From: an uncultured Collinsella sp.
GTDB lineage: Bacteria; Actinomycetota; Coriobacteriia; Coriobacteriales; Coriobacteriaceae
DNA: 64,000 bases
Reading direction: 5' to 3'
Assembly: GCA_900757615.1 (NCBI GenBank)
Contig: CAAEON010000018.1
Location: 1-64,000, forward strand
A program made the translations under genes and the position numbers. The notes below the pieces were generated by a model. It had not been told where the DNA came from. It made no database searches and worked only from the letters and a program-made list of their open reading frames with translations. Shown here piece after piece: positions 1-8,374 of this stretch; the stretch's first letter is position 1, and every line of letters starts with the position of its first letter.

Positions 1-195
1 ATAAGCCTCCGTTGAAATATCAATTTCAGTTACGATTGCTCCCAACTTTTTGAATAATTTTCGAGCCGAGCCGACATAACCGGTGTAGCCTTCACGCAGC
101 GAAGCTGTTGGAATAAATGCGACTTTCTTATTTTCAATTTCTTCCTTTATCAGACTTCCTACACTTGAAAAGTGAGAACATAAAAACAGTTTCAT
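1..195 (-). CDS. Peptidase S51 (dipeptidase E-like) protein, 5' part only
   Basis: This gene runs off the left edge; only its first 65 codons are present. The protein starts MKLFLCSHFSSVG and contains VAFIPTASLREGYTGYVG, which resembles the first beta-strand and the FIPTAS segment of the peptidase E / class-I glutamine amidotransferase-like S51 family. The start at 195 follows a good AAGGAG site. The catalytic Ser would lie outside the window. The stretch is clearly AT-rich compared with everything to its right, so it may be a recently acquired gene. Family call is by eye from a short fragment. Confidence 0.55.
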   Translation of the reverse strand, partial: MKLFLCSHFSSVGSLIKEEIENKKVAFIPTASLREGYTGYVGSARKLFKKLGAIVTEIDISTEAY

Positions 196-331
196 CAATA
201 TTCTCCTTTATATATAAATTCTTATTTGTTGAACTAAGCCGTGTATACCATACTCTCCAATGAAAGAACGCCCTGATATAGCGAAATTTTGCCGTTTTCC
301 TGCGTACGTGCGTACACACTCCACAGGAATT

Positions 332-382
332 CTAAGGGGCCTGCCCCCTTAGCACACGGACTTTGGAACAAAGTCTAGTGTG
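332..382. repeat. Two adjacent hairpins in intergenic DNA
   Basis: CTAAGGGG (332-339) pairs perfectly with CCCCTTAG (345-352), and directly after it GACTTT (359-364) pairs with AAAGTC (370-375). The second is extended by CACAC (353-357) against GTGTG (378-382). There is no T-tract, so this is not a classic terminator. From here to the next gene (about 196-709) I see no convincing coding region, only hairpins. Confidence 0.5.
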
Positions 383-500
383 TTACGCCTTGCCAGAGGT
401 GTACAGGCTCCCGGTATGCACGTACGAAGCAATTGCCATCAATGCGCCATATAAGTGGCGATCAAGTTCGCATAAAGCGACATTGATCCCGCAAAACAAA

Positions 501-535
501 AGGCAGGATACCATCACCATGATGATACCCTGCCT
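501..535. repeat. Imperfect 16-bp hairpin
   Basis: AGGCAGG (501-507) pairs with CCTGCCT (529-535), and the inner arms continue the stem with two mismatches. No T-tract follows on either strand. Its role is unknown; it lies downstream of the leftward dehydrogenase gene. Confidence 0.4.
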
Positions 536-587
536 CTGTTCGTTCCTGTTTACCGTTCCGAGTAGTCCTTCCGCAGAATTTCCGATA

Positions 588-638
588 AACAAAAAACGTA
601 CTCGAACCCTTTCTCGTAAAGAATCGGGTTCGAGTACG
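588..638 (-). terminator. Strong rho-independent terminator, leftward
   Basis: CGTACTCGAACCC (597-609) is a perfect 13-bp inverted repeat of GGGTTCGAGTACG (626-638). On the minus strand it is followed by a run of Ts (complement of 588-596). It is the second terminator in series behind the dehydrogenase gene, or belongs to a lost gene. Confidence 0.7.
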
Positions 639-655
639 AACTGAATGCTGGAGCA

Positions 656-700
656 ATAAAAAACCACCAGAAAGGTGCCTGTCCCCTTTGTGGTGGTTTT
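656..700 (-). terminator. Terminator of the dehydrogenase gene
   Basis: AAAACCACCA (660-669) pairs with TGGTGGTTTT (691-700) with an inner AAAGG/CCTTT stem, and the minus-strand transcript ends in a T-tract. The apical segment is nearly the same as that of the terminator at 8302-8342. Confidence 0.75.
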
Positions 701-709
701 GGGCCAGTC

Positions 710-1792
710 CTAGAGCGTGTGGCCGTAAGCGTCGGCAGCCTTGATGGCGGCGGCGAACTTTTCGTCGGTGAAGGGCTCGGGGTTTCCCTGCTTCCACTCG
801 TTGGTGGTGTGCGCGTACTCGCACAGGGCGGGGATATCGGACTCGGAAAGCCCGACCTGCTCAAGCGTCACGGGCAGTCCCATCTGCTTGTTAAAGGCTG
901 AGTAGCGCTCAAGGTTCTCGGTATCGCCCGTGTAGGCAAACAGCACCAGCACGCCCAGGCTCACGACCTCACCGTGCAGATAGGTTTCCTCGCGCGGAAT
1001 GCTGCACGTCGCATTGTAGAACGCGTGCGCCACGCTCGAGTTGTAGTAGTAATCGTTTTGGTTGGTCAGGTTCGAGACATAGCCCGTGTTGACCACGATG
1101 TCGAGCGCAATCTGCTTGACGGCTTCGCTCGATAGGTTCTTGCGTACGTCCTCAAGACCCTGGACGCCATAGGTAAACAGCGGCTCGGAGCAGGTGTGGG
1201 CGAGTGCCAGGCCAAGGCCTGCCGTGTGCTCCAGGTTGCCGGCGCTCGTGGCGTACTCGACCTCGGGCTGCTTAGACAGGGCATCGCCTACGCCGGCCCA
1301 GAAGTACTCTGCCGGTGCTTCGGCGATGATCTTGGGGTTGATGAAGATGTGCGCCGGTCGGTTGGGGTACGAATAGCCCTCGAGCGAGCCGTCGACGTTG
1401 TACACGACGGCAATGGCGGTCGCGGCGGAGCAGTTAGAACAGATCGTCGGGACGGTGAAGACGATCTTCTTGAGCTCGATGGCTGCGGTCTTCACGGTGT
1501 CGAGCGCCTTGCCGCCGCCGCATGCGATGAGCACGTCGGCTTCCTGGCAGGCAGGGGAGTTCACGACCTTGGCGATATTGGCACGCGTACTGTTGGTGCC
1601 ATAGACGCGCGTCTCCAGGACCTCGACATCGGTACCTTCAAGTGCCGCCTCGATTCCCGGCAGCGCCGCAGCCAGGGCTCGCTTGCCGCCAATGATAGCG
1701 ACCTTGGTCGCTCCGTACTCGGCCAGTGCGGCGGGCAGCTCGGTAAAGCAATCCTCGCCAACGGTATAATCACTCATTCCAATCGTGCGCAT
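710..1792 (-). CDS. Iron-containing alcohol dehydrogenase family protein (glycerol dehydrogenase-like)
   Basis: A 360-residue cytoplasmic NAD(P)-dependent oxidoreductase of the GldA / hydroxycarboxylate dehydrogenase branch of the iron-containing alcohol dehydrogenases. The dinucleotide-binding loop appears as GGGKALDT near residue 92. The three expected metal ligands are present: Asp in GVGDALSK, His in SSVAHAFYN and His in YLHGEVVSLG. The gene stands alone: a terminator follows it and the divergent ileS leader lies upstream. The substrate cannot be read from sequence; glycerol, a hydroxyketone or a 2-hydroxy acid are all possible for this family. Confidence 0.8.
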   Translation of the reverse strand: MRTIGMSDYTVGEDCFTELPAALAEYGATKVAIIGGKRALAAALPGIEAALEGTDVEVLETRVYGTNSTRANIAKVVNSPACQEADVLIACGGGKALDTVKTAAIELKKIVFTVPTICSNCSAATAIAVVYNVDGSLEGYSYPNRPAHIFINPKIIAEAPAEYFWAGVGDALSKQPEVEYATSAGNLEHTAGLGLALAHTCSEPLFTYGVQGLEDVRKNLSSEAVKQIALDIVVNTGYVSNLTNQNDYYYNSSVAHAFYNATCSIPREETYLHGEVVSLGVLVLFAYTGDTENLERYSAFNKQMGLPVTLEQVGLSESDIPALCEYAHTTNEWKQGNPEPFTDEKFAAAIKAADAYGHTL

Positions 1793-1929
1793 GGCAACCT
1801 TCTTTCTTTCGATAAAGTGCTTTCAGGTATTTTGCTCCTAGAGAAGGTCCACAGCCGCGAGAAATTTCGAACGTATAAAACCAGTGTTGAGGGTTTTTCG
1901 CCGGCGCGGAACGTGCTAGCATACTCCGC

Positions 1930-2236
1930 ATAAGCGTTGATGGGGACGAGTAGTCGGCCGTCCGCATGCTACAGAGAGCGGGGAGCGCTGAGAACCCGTG
2001 CATGCGACCGATGAAAATCACCCCGGAGCTGCGGTCCCAACGGGCGCGCCGTACAGGCACGTCTTAGTAGATATCGCCGAGATGGTCGTCGATATAGGCC
2101 AGCCGAGTAACGGATGCGAGCGCGCGAATACGCGGGCGAGGGCATCTAAGCTGGGTGGTTAAGCGAAGAGCTTTTGCGGGCGTACAGTCCGTTTCGTGGC
2201 GCTTCGTCCCAGCTTGTAGGGACGGGCGCTTTTTTG
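1930..2236 (+). promoter_or_regulatory. T-box riboswitch (isoleucine) of ileS
   Basis: A tRNA-sensing leader that terminates transcription unless uncharged tRNA-Ile binds. Stem I shows AGAGAG near 1973 and GCTGAGAACCCG, then a specifier segment GAAAATCACC with ATC (Ile) at 2017-2019. The T-box core GGGTGGTTAAGCG is at 2153-2165, whose TGGT (2156-2159) would pair with the ACCA end of the tRNA. AAGCTGGG (2148-2155) can pair with CCCAGCTT (2208-2215) as antiterminator. This excludes the terminator built from 2199-2210 and 2219-2229, which is followed by six Ts. A TGCTAGCAT extended -10 lies just upstream near 1912-1920. Confidence 0.88.
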
Positions 2237-2278
2237 GTGCCCAACGGGCGTGCGCGCCCACGATATGAAAGGGGTACC

Positions 2279-5080
2279 GTGGCAAACGAGTACAAGCAGA
2301 CGATGAATCTGCCCAAAACCGGTTTTCCCATGCGTGCCGGTCTTTCCAAGTCCGAGCCCAAGCGACTCAAGGACTGGCAGGACAACAAGGTCTACGAGCA
2401 GGTTCTGAAGAAGAACGAGGGTCATAAGAAGTTCGTGCTGCACGACGGTCCTCCGTACGCCAACGGCCCGATCCACATCGGCCACGCCATGAACAAGATC
2501 TCCAAGGACATGATCAACCGCTACTGGATGATGCAGGGTTATGAGGTTCCTTATGTCCCCGGTTGGGACTGCCACGGCCAGCCGATCGAGCACAAGGTCG
2601 AGGAGAAGCTCGGCACCGAGAAGTTCAACCAGACCCCCACGGCCAAGATTCGTGAGCTCTGCAACGAGTTCGCTGTCGAGAACATCGAGCTCCAGAAGGC
2701 CGGCTTCCGTCGTCTGGGCGTGCTCGGCGACTGGGACAACCCCTATCTGACGCTCTATCACCAGCATGATGCTGCCGATATCGAGGTCTTTAAGGCCATG
2801 TTCGATAAGGGCATGATCTATCGCGGCCACAAGCCGGTTCACTGGTGCAAGCACTGCCACACCGCGCTGGCCGAGGCCGAGATCGAGTACTCCGACGAGA
2901 CGAGCCCGTCCATCTTCGTGCGCTTTGAGATGACCTCCAAGCCCGCCGGCCTCGAGAACTTCGATGGCCCGGTCGACTTTATCATCTGGACGACCACGCC
3001 GTGGACCATCCCCTCCGACCAGGCCGTTTCCCTTAAGCCCGGCGCCGCCTATGTCGCCGTTGAGCACGATGGCCGTGCCGAGGTCATGCTTGAGGACCTG
3101 GCTCCCAAGTGCTGCGAGGAGTTTGGCTGGGAGTACACCCCGGTTATGGTCGACGGAAAGCCCTACGTGGTTCCCGCCGAGACCTTCCACCACATCCACT
3201 ACAAGCAGCCGATCTTTGACGGCGTTGAGGGCGTGGCGCTGCTGGCCGATTACGTCGGTGTCGATGACGGTACCGGTATCGTCCACAACTCGCCCGGTCA
3301 CGGCGTCGATGACTACTTCGCGTGCCTCAAGGAGGGCATCACCGACATCTGCATGCTGGTCGATGACGACGGCAAGTTCTACACCGGCGAGGAGTTTGGC
3401 ACCGGTGGCCCCTTCAGCGGTATGGATACCGATGAGGCCAACCCGCACATCATCGAGTTCCTGCGCGAGCGCGGTACCCTGGTCCTCGAGAAGAAGATTA
3501 CGCACAGCTATCCGCACTGCTGGCGCTGCAAGCACCCGGTGCTCTTCCGTGCTACCGACCAGTGGTTTGTCTCGATGGACAAGACCGGCTTGCGTGAGCA
3601 GGCTGGCAAGGAGGTTCGCGAGAACGTCAAGTGGTATCCGGCTCACGCCGCCAACCGCATCGGCGCCATGGTCGAGCAGCGTCCCGACTGGTGCATCAGC
3701 CGTCAGCGCAACTGGGGCGTGCCTATCCCGAGCTACACTTGCGCCGACTGCGGCGAGAAGGTTATGAACGACGCCACGCTCGACGCCGTCATCAAGCTCT
3801 TCCACGAGAAGGGCTCCGACGCCTGGTTCACCGACGCTCCCGAGAGCTACCTGGGCGAGGCCTGCGTCTGCCCCAAGTGCGGCGGCCATCACCTCAAGGC
3901 CGATAAGGACATCCTCGACGTGTGGTGGGATTCCGGCGTCTCCTGGAAGGCCGTCTGCGAGTACCGTCCCGAGCTGGAGTATCCGGCGGACGTGTATCTC
4001 GAGGGCTCCGACCAGCACCGCGGTTGGTTCCAGAGCTCGTTGCTCACCTCGGTGGGTGCCAATGGCCACGCTCCGTACAAGGCGGTCGTCTCGCAGGGCT
4101 TCACCCTCGACGGCCAGGGTCGAAAGATGTCCAAGTCGCTCGGCAACGTCATCGACCCCAATAAGGTCTGCGACGAGATGGGCGCCGACATCATCCGTCT
4201 GTGGGTTGCATCTGTCGATACCAGCTCCGACGTGTCCATCGACCACGAGATTCTTGCTCGTACGTCCGATGCCTACCGTCGTTTCCGCAACACGCTGCGC
4301 TTCCTGCTCTCCGAGCTCGAGGGTCAGTTTGAGCCCGAGACCGACGGCGTCGCCTTTGCCGACCTGCTGCCGCTCGACAAGCTCATGGTTGCCCGTCTGA
4401 CCCAGGTTCAGGCCGAGGTCGACGATGCCTACGCCAGCTACGAGTTCCCGCGCGCCTACCGTGCGCTCTACGACTTCGTGGTTAACGAGCTCTCCAACGT
4501 GTATCTCGACGCCCTGAAGGACCGTCTGTACTGTGAGAAGCCCGGCTCGCTCGAGCGCCGCAGCGCCCAGACCGTGCTGGCCGAGCTCTTCTCGATGCTC
4601 ATGCGCGACCTTCAGCCGATCCTGTCCTACACGGTCGACGAGGCCATGGCCTATGCGCCCGCCGGCTGCGTCGATCACCAGAAGTACGCCGCGCTGCTCG
4701 ATTGGTACAAGTCGCCCATCACGTTCGACGAGGCCAATGAGTTTGAGGGCGTGCTCGAGGCTTCACTCGAGCTCCGTAGCGCCATGACCAAGGCCCTTGA
4801 GGATGCCCGCTCCGCCGGTACCTTCACCAAGAGCCAGCAGGTCCGCGTCAAGGCGGTCGTTCCCGCCGAGATGTACGCGCTGCTGACCGGTGATAAGGCC
4901 GTCGACCTGGCCGAGTTCTACATCGTTTCCGATGTTGAGCTGACCCAGGGCGAGGAACTCTCCGTTGCCATCGAGGCAGCCGAGGGCGAGTGCTGTGACC
5001 GTTGCTGGAACTACCGCACCACCGTCGGCGAGTACAACGGCCACGCGCATATCTGCAAGCGCTGCGCGAATGCCCTTTAA
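2279..5080 (+). CDS. ileS: Isoleucyl-tRNA synthetase
   Basis: Charges tRNA-Ile with isoleucine, with editing of valine. I start it at the GTG at 2279 (VANEYKQ), which has AAAGGGG just upstream; this gives 933 residues, the usual size. The class I signatures are intact: HIGH at residues 66-69 and KMSKS at 616-620. The WDCHGQPIE motif is also present, and a C-terminal zinc ribbon has the two Cys pairs CCDRC and CKRC. A longer frame upstream overlaps the T-box terminator and is not credible. Expression should depend on tRNA-Ile charging through the leader. Confidence 0.98.
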   Translation: MANEYKQTMNLPKTGFPMRAGLSKSEPKRLKDWQDNKVYEQVLKKNEGHKKFVLHDGPPYANGPIHIGHAMNKISKDMINRYWMMQGYEVPYVPGWDCHGQPIEHKVEEKLGTEKFNQTPTAKIRELCNEFAVENIELQKAGFRRLGVLGDWDNPYLTLYHQHDAADIEVFKAMFDKGMIYRGHKPVHWCKHCHTALAEAEIEYSDETSPSIFVRFEMTSKPAGLENFDGPVDFIIWTTTPWTIPSDQAVSLKPGAAYVAVEHDGRAEVMLEDLAPKCCEEFGWEYTPVMVDGKPYVVPAETFHHIHYKQPIFDGVEGVALLADYVGVDDGTGIVHNSPGHGVDDYFACLKEGITDICMLVDDDGKFYTGEEFGTGGPFSGMDTDEANPHIIEFLRERGTLVLEKKITHSYPHCWRCKHPVLFRATDQWFVSMDKTGLREQAGKEVRENVKWYPAHAANRIGAMVEQRPDWCISRQRNWGVPIPSYTCADCGEKVMNDATLDAVIKLFHEKGSDAWFTDAPESYLGEACVCPKCGGHHLKADKDILDVWWDSGVSWKAVCEYRPELEYPADVYLEGSDQHRGWFQSSLLTSVGANGHAPYKAVVSQGFTLDGQGRKMSKSLGNVIDPNKVCDEMGADIIRLWVASVDTSSDVSIDHEILARTSDAYRRFRNTLRFLLSELEGQFEPETDGVAFADLLPLDKLMVARLTQVQAEVDDAYASYEFPRAYRALYDFVVNELSNVYLDALKDRLYCEKPGSLERRSAQTVLAELFSMLMRDLQPILSYTVDEAMAYAPAGCVDHQKYAALLDWYKSPITFDEANEFEGVLEASLELRSAMTKALEDARSAGTFTKSQQVRVKAVVPAEMYALLTGDKAVDLAEFYIVSDVELTQGEELSVAIEAAEGECCDRCWNYRTTVGEYNGHAHICKRCANAL

Positions 5081-5150
5081 GGCACGGTAACTCGGCATTT
5101 TAGTTATTGGGAGAATTTGGACGCCTTCGGCCCATTTGCTCCGCTGAATA

Positions 5151-5188
5151 AAAGCGGCATTCTGTTTTTCGGAATGCCGCTTTCTTTT
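5151..5188 (+). terminator. Rho-independent terminator after ileS
   Basis: AAAGCGGCATTC (5151-5162) pairs perfectly with GAATGCCGCTTT (5172-5183), followed by a T-rich tract. Confidence 0.9.
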
Positions 5189-5302
5189 TATGCTGGTTAT
5201 TTATCTGGCGTTAGCGAATATGTCGTGCGCTCTGCGTGTGGCAATATAAGATGGTTAATTGCGTTAAACGTAATTCGATTGTTTTGAGGGTAGGGGATTG
5301 AT

Positions 5303-5902
5303 TTGGGTCGTGCTGGGGATATGACGCCGCCTTTGCGTTGGCGGTTGGGTGTTGCTGGTGGGGTGGCGCTGGTTGTGCTGCTTCTTGACCAGCTGACCAA
5401 GCTTGCGGTTCGTGCCGTGGGCGACGCTTTGCATGTGACCGTCATCCCCGGTGTCATTGACTTTATGTTTGTCCGTAATATCGGTGCTGCCTTTAGCATG
5501 GGCGAGGGGCATGGCGTTGCGTTCGCTTTGCTGGCGCTTGCGGTCATTGTCGCCATTGCCGTGTACTTGCTTCGCACGCCCCAGCTTGCTCGCTTGGAGG
5601 TTGTGGGCATGGCTATGGTCGTGGGTGGCGCCATTGGCAACGCGATCGATCGCCTGGCTTTTGGCTTTGTGACCGATTTTATTGCCACCACCTTCATCGA
5701 CTTTCCCGTCTTTAACGTGGCCGATATCGGCATCACCGTAGGCGTTGTGCTTGCCCTCATCGGCTACATGTTCTTGAGCCCTGCGGCCCGCGAAGTCGAT
5801 GCGACTGCCGAGCTCAATGCCCGTGATGAGGCCCGCGCCAAGCGCAAAGCCAAGCAGCGTGGGGAGCGTGCCCGCAAGATTCGCGAAAGGAATGAGCGTT
5901 AA
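5303..5902 (+). CDS. lspA: Lipoprotein signal peptidase II
   Basis: Membrane aspartyl protease that removes signal peptides from prolipoproteins after lipidation. Four hydrophobic segments are visible. The catalytic pair is in GGAIGNAIDRLAFG (Asp116) and FNVADIGIT (Asp141), and VRNIGAAFS is the conserved N-terminal motif. The start is taken as TTG at 5303, behind AGGGGA; an ATG six codons later at 5321 is possible. The protein carries an unusual highly charged Arg/Lys/Glu tail of about 35 residues. Its stop overlaps the next gene's ATG (TAATG), so the two are coupled. Confidence 0.95.
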   Translation: MGRAGDMTPPLRWRLGVAGGVALVVLLLDQLTKLAVRAVGDALHVTVIPGVIDFMFVRNIGAAFSMGEGHGVAFALLALAVIVAIAVYLLRTPQLARLEVVGMAMVVGGAIGNAIDRLAFGFVTDFIATTFIDFPVFNVADIGITVGVVLALIGYMFLSPAAREVDATAELNARDEARAKRKAKQRGERARKIRERNER

Positions 5903-6915
5903 TGGCCGACATCCATATTCTTGTTGCCGACGATTGCTCTGGCCAGCGTCTCGACGCCTTTCTGGGTGCCAACGACGGCTGCCCCACGCGCTCTGCCTGC
6001 GCGCATCTGATCGAGGGCGGCGCCGTAATCGTGAACGGCGAGACCTGCCTATCAAAAAAATATGCTGTGCGCTCCGGTGACCGCATCTCGGTCGACCTGC
6101 CCGAGCCGCATGATCCCACTGATGTGATTCCCGAGGCCATCCCCCTCGATATCCGTTACGAGGACGACTACCTCATCGTGCTCTCCAAGCAGCGCGGCCT
6201 GGTGTGCCATCCCGCCCATGGCCACGAGAGCGGCACGCTTGCGAACGCTCTGGTCTACCACTGCGGCATTGACCATCTGGGTACCGTGCAGGGTGAGGAC
6301 CGCCCCGGCATCGTGCATCGTTTAGATCGCGATACCTCGGGCCTCATGCTTGCGGCAAAAGAGGACGACACGCAGCGCGCGCTCCAAAATCTCATTCGCA
6401 CGCGCACGCTCGATCGTCGCTATATCACGCTCGTTCACGGACATATCGCTATGGATGAGGGCACCATTAACACCGGCATTGCCCGTTCTACGCGTGACCG
6501 TGTCAAGATGGCGGTTTCGGACGATCCTTTCGCGCGCCAGGCCATTACGACCTTTAAGGTCCTCGAGCGCTTCGATTCCACGCGTTTTGACGACGGCTAT
6601 ACGCTCGTCGAGTGCCACCTGTTTACGGGCCGCACACATCAGATTCGCGTGCATATGCGCCATATCAACCACGCCTGCGTGGGCGATCCGCTCTACGGCA
6701 AGTGCGATGCACGCGCCGATCAGGGTCTGACCAGGCAATTCCTTCATTCCTGGCGTGTTGCATTCGACCATCCCGTGACGGGGGAGCGCATTGAGTGCCG
6801 CGACGAGCTACCGTGGGATCTCGCTGCGGTTCTTGACGACCTGGCCCCGCGCTCGCTTGGCCGCACCGCTGCCGGCGACGAAATCGTTCCGCAGCTCGGT
6901 CTGCTCGAAGCCTAG
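5902..6915 (+). CDS. RluA/RluD-family pseudouridine synthase
   Basis: Isomerises uridine in RNA, most likely in 23S rRNA. An N-terminal S4 RNA-binding domain (about residues 12-65) precedes the catalytic domain. The active-site motif HRLDRDTSG lies at 139-147 with catalytic Asp142, and GRTHQIRVH follows further on. At 337 residues it has the size of RluD. Start overlaps the lspA stop, a common lspA-rluD pairing in Gram-positive bacteria. Which uridines it modifies cannot be told from sequence. Confidence 0.92.
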   Translation: MADIHILVADDCSGQRLDAFLGANDGCPTRSACAHLIEGGAVIVNGETCLSKKYAVRSGDRISVDLPEPHDPTDVIPEAIPLDIRYEDDYLIVLSKQRGLVCHPAHGHESGTLANALVYHCGIDHLGTVQGEDRPGIVHRLDRDTSGLMLAAKEDDTQRALQNLIRTRTLDRRYITLVHGHIAMDEGTINTGIARSTRDRVKMAVSDDPFARQAITTFKVLERFDSTRFDDGYTLVECHLFTGRTHQIRVHMRHINHACVGDPLYGKCDARADQGLTRQFLHSWRVAFDHPVTGERIECRDELPWDLAAVLDDLAPRSLGRTAAGDEIVPQLGLLEA

Positions 6916-6933
6916 CCAGTATTAGGTGGTTTC

Positions 6934-6962
6934 TTGAACTCGGTAAGCCTGCGGTAAGATAT
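6934..6962 (+). promoter_or_regulatory. Putative promoter of the glycosyltransferase gene
   Basis: TTGAAC at 6934-6939 and AGATAT at 6957-6962 are spaced 17 bp (TAAGAT at 15 bp is an alternative), about 35 bp before the next start codon. Confidence 0.5.
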
Positions 6963-6997
6963 ACGGTTGTTTACGTAACGCGTTCTCGGGAGCCTGC

Positions 6998-8293
6998 ATG
7001 CTCGCCTTTTTACAAACCAACACACCCATCGTGATCTTCAACCAGATTGTTGTCACGCTGCTCACGGTCTGCTTTCTGTACCAGGTGGTCTTCTTTGTCA
7101 TTGGCGCTCTTCGTGGCGAGGTCGCGCCTCCCAAGGCCAAAAAACTTCACCGCTATGCCTTCTTCATTGCTGCGCATAACGAGGAAGCCGTAATTGCCAA
7201 TCTCGTACGCTCCATCAAGGACCAGGACTATCCGTCCGAGCTTATCGAGGTCTTTGTCGTTGCCGACGCCTGCACCGACAACACCGCGCAGCTCGCACGC
7301 GAGGCCGGTGCCATTGTTTACGAGCGCAATGACCTGGCCCGAAAGGGCAAGAGCTGGGTCATGGACTTTGGTTTCGATCGCATTCTCAACGAGTATCCCG
7401 ACACGTTTGAGGGCTACTTTATCTTCGATGCCGATAACGTCATCTCCCGCGATTACGTGTCCAAGATGAACGATGCCTTTGACCAGGGCTTCCATGTGGT
7501 CACGAGCTATCGTAACTCCAAGAATTTTGGCAGCTCGTGGATCTCGGCAGCTAATGCTACTTGGTACCTGCGCGAGGCGCGCTTTCTCAATAACGCGCGC
7601 AACATCTGCAAGACTTCTTGCGCTGTCTCTGGTTCGGGCTACCTCATCTCCGCCAGCGTTATCGAGGGCATGCACGGTTGGCAGTTCCATACGCTGACCG
7701 AGGATATTCAGTTCACCACGTTCTGCGCCATTCACGGCATTCGCATCGGTTATGCGCCTGCGGAGTTCTTTGACGAGCAGCCCGTGACGTTCAAGGCATC
7801 CTGGAAGCAGCGTATGCGCTGGACCAAGGGCTTTTACCAGGTGTTCTTTACCTACGGCAAACATCTGGTCAAGTCGACGTTCCGCTATCATCGATTTGCC
7901 GCCTACGACATGTTCATGACGATCGCCCCGGGTATGCTGCTATCGCTGATCTCGATGCTCGCTAATGCGACGTTCTTGATTGTGGGTGGCCTTTCGCATG
8001 GTTTCTTGGCTACCGAAGTCGAGATGCAGGCGTGCGCCGCTTCGCTCATTATGACCTTCGCCATGATGTATCAGACCTTCTTTATCCTGGCGCTGCTCAC
8101 GACTATCTTTGAGTACAAGCACATTCACTGCGCGCAAAAGTGGCGTCTGGTGACTAACCTGTTTACCTTCCCGATCTTTATGTTCAGCTATATCCCCATC
8201 ACGGTGGCCGCTTTGTTCCTGAAGGTCGACTGGGTGCCGACGCAGCACGCCGTCAACGTTACCCTTGACGAGGTCATGCAAGGCGCCAAATAA
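6998..8293 (+). CDS. Membrane-bound family 2 glycosyltransferase
   Basis: A 431-residue inner-membrane enzyme of the processive GT2 type. An N-terminal membrane segment (about 10-35) is followed by the GT-A domain with the expected acidic residues in VVADACTDNT, FDADN and LTEDIQ. The QRMRW motif of processive beta-glycosyltransferases follows, then about three C-terminal membrane spans. Such enzymes make polysaccharides or glycolipids from nucleotide sugars on the cytoplasmic side. No partner genes are adjacent, so the product is unknown. Start is supported by CGGGAG upstream; a strong terminator follows. Confidence 0.85.
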   Translation: MLAFLQTNTPIVIFNQIVVTLLTVCFLYQVVFFVIGALRGEVAPPKAKKLHRYAFFIAAHNEEAVIANLVRSIKDQDYPSELIEVFVVADACTDNTAQLAREAGAIVYERNDLARKGKSWVMDFGFDRILNEYPDTFEGYFIFDADNVISRDYVSKMNDAFDQGFHVVTSYRNSKNFGSSWISAANATWYLREARFLNNARNICKTSCAVSGSGYLISASVIEGMHGWQFHTLTEDIQFTTFCAIHGIRIGYAPAEFFDEQPVTFKASWKQRMRWTKGFYQVFFTYGKHLVKSTFRYHRFAAYDMFMTIAPGMLLSLISMLANATFLIVGGLSHGFLATEVEMQACAASLIMTFAMMYQTFFILALLTTIFEYKHIHCAQKWRLVTNLFTFPIFMFSYIPITVAALFLKVDWVPTQHAVNVTLDEVMQGAK

Positions 8294-8301
8294 CCACCAC
8301 C

Positions 8302-8345
8302 AAAACCACCGCAAAGGGGACAGGCGCCTTTGCGGTGGTTTTTGC
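8302..8345 (+). terminator. Terminator with conserved loop
   Basis: AAAACCACCGCAAAGG (8302-8317) is a perfect 16-bp match to CCTTTGCGGTGGTTTT (8327-8342) with a 9-base loop and a T-run. The core CAAAGGGGACAGGC is shared with the terminator at 660-700. Confidence 0.9.
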
Positions 8346-8374
8346 TTTTGCGATGCAGCTCGAGGAGGCGTCCG

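Noticed and set aside
363..667. Small open frames on both strands in the left gap
   Set aside because: They run through hairpins and a terminator, have no ribosome sites and no recognisable protein features.
1196..1933. 245-codon frame opposite the dehydrogenase gene
   Set aside because: Antisense to a well-supported gene, ends in the ileS promoter region, no domain similarity.
2159..4678. 839-codon open frame antisense to ileS
   Set aside because: It mirrors the codon bias of ileS (GAG/CTC-rich codons give an open antisense frame), has no family resemblance and overlaps a certain gene completely.
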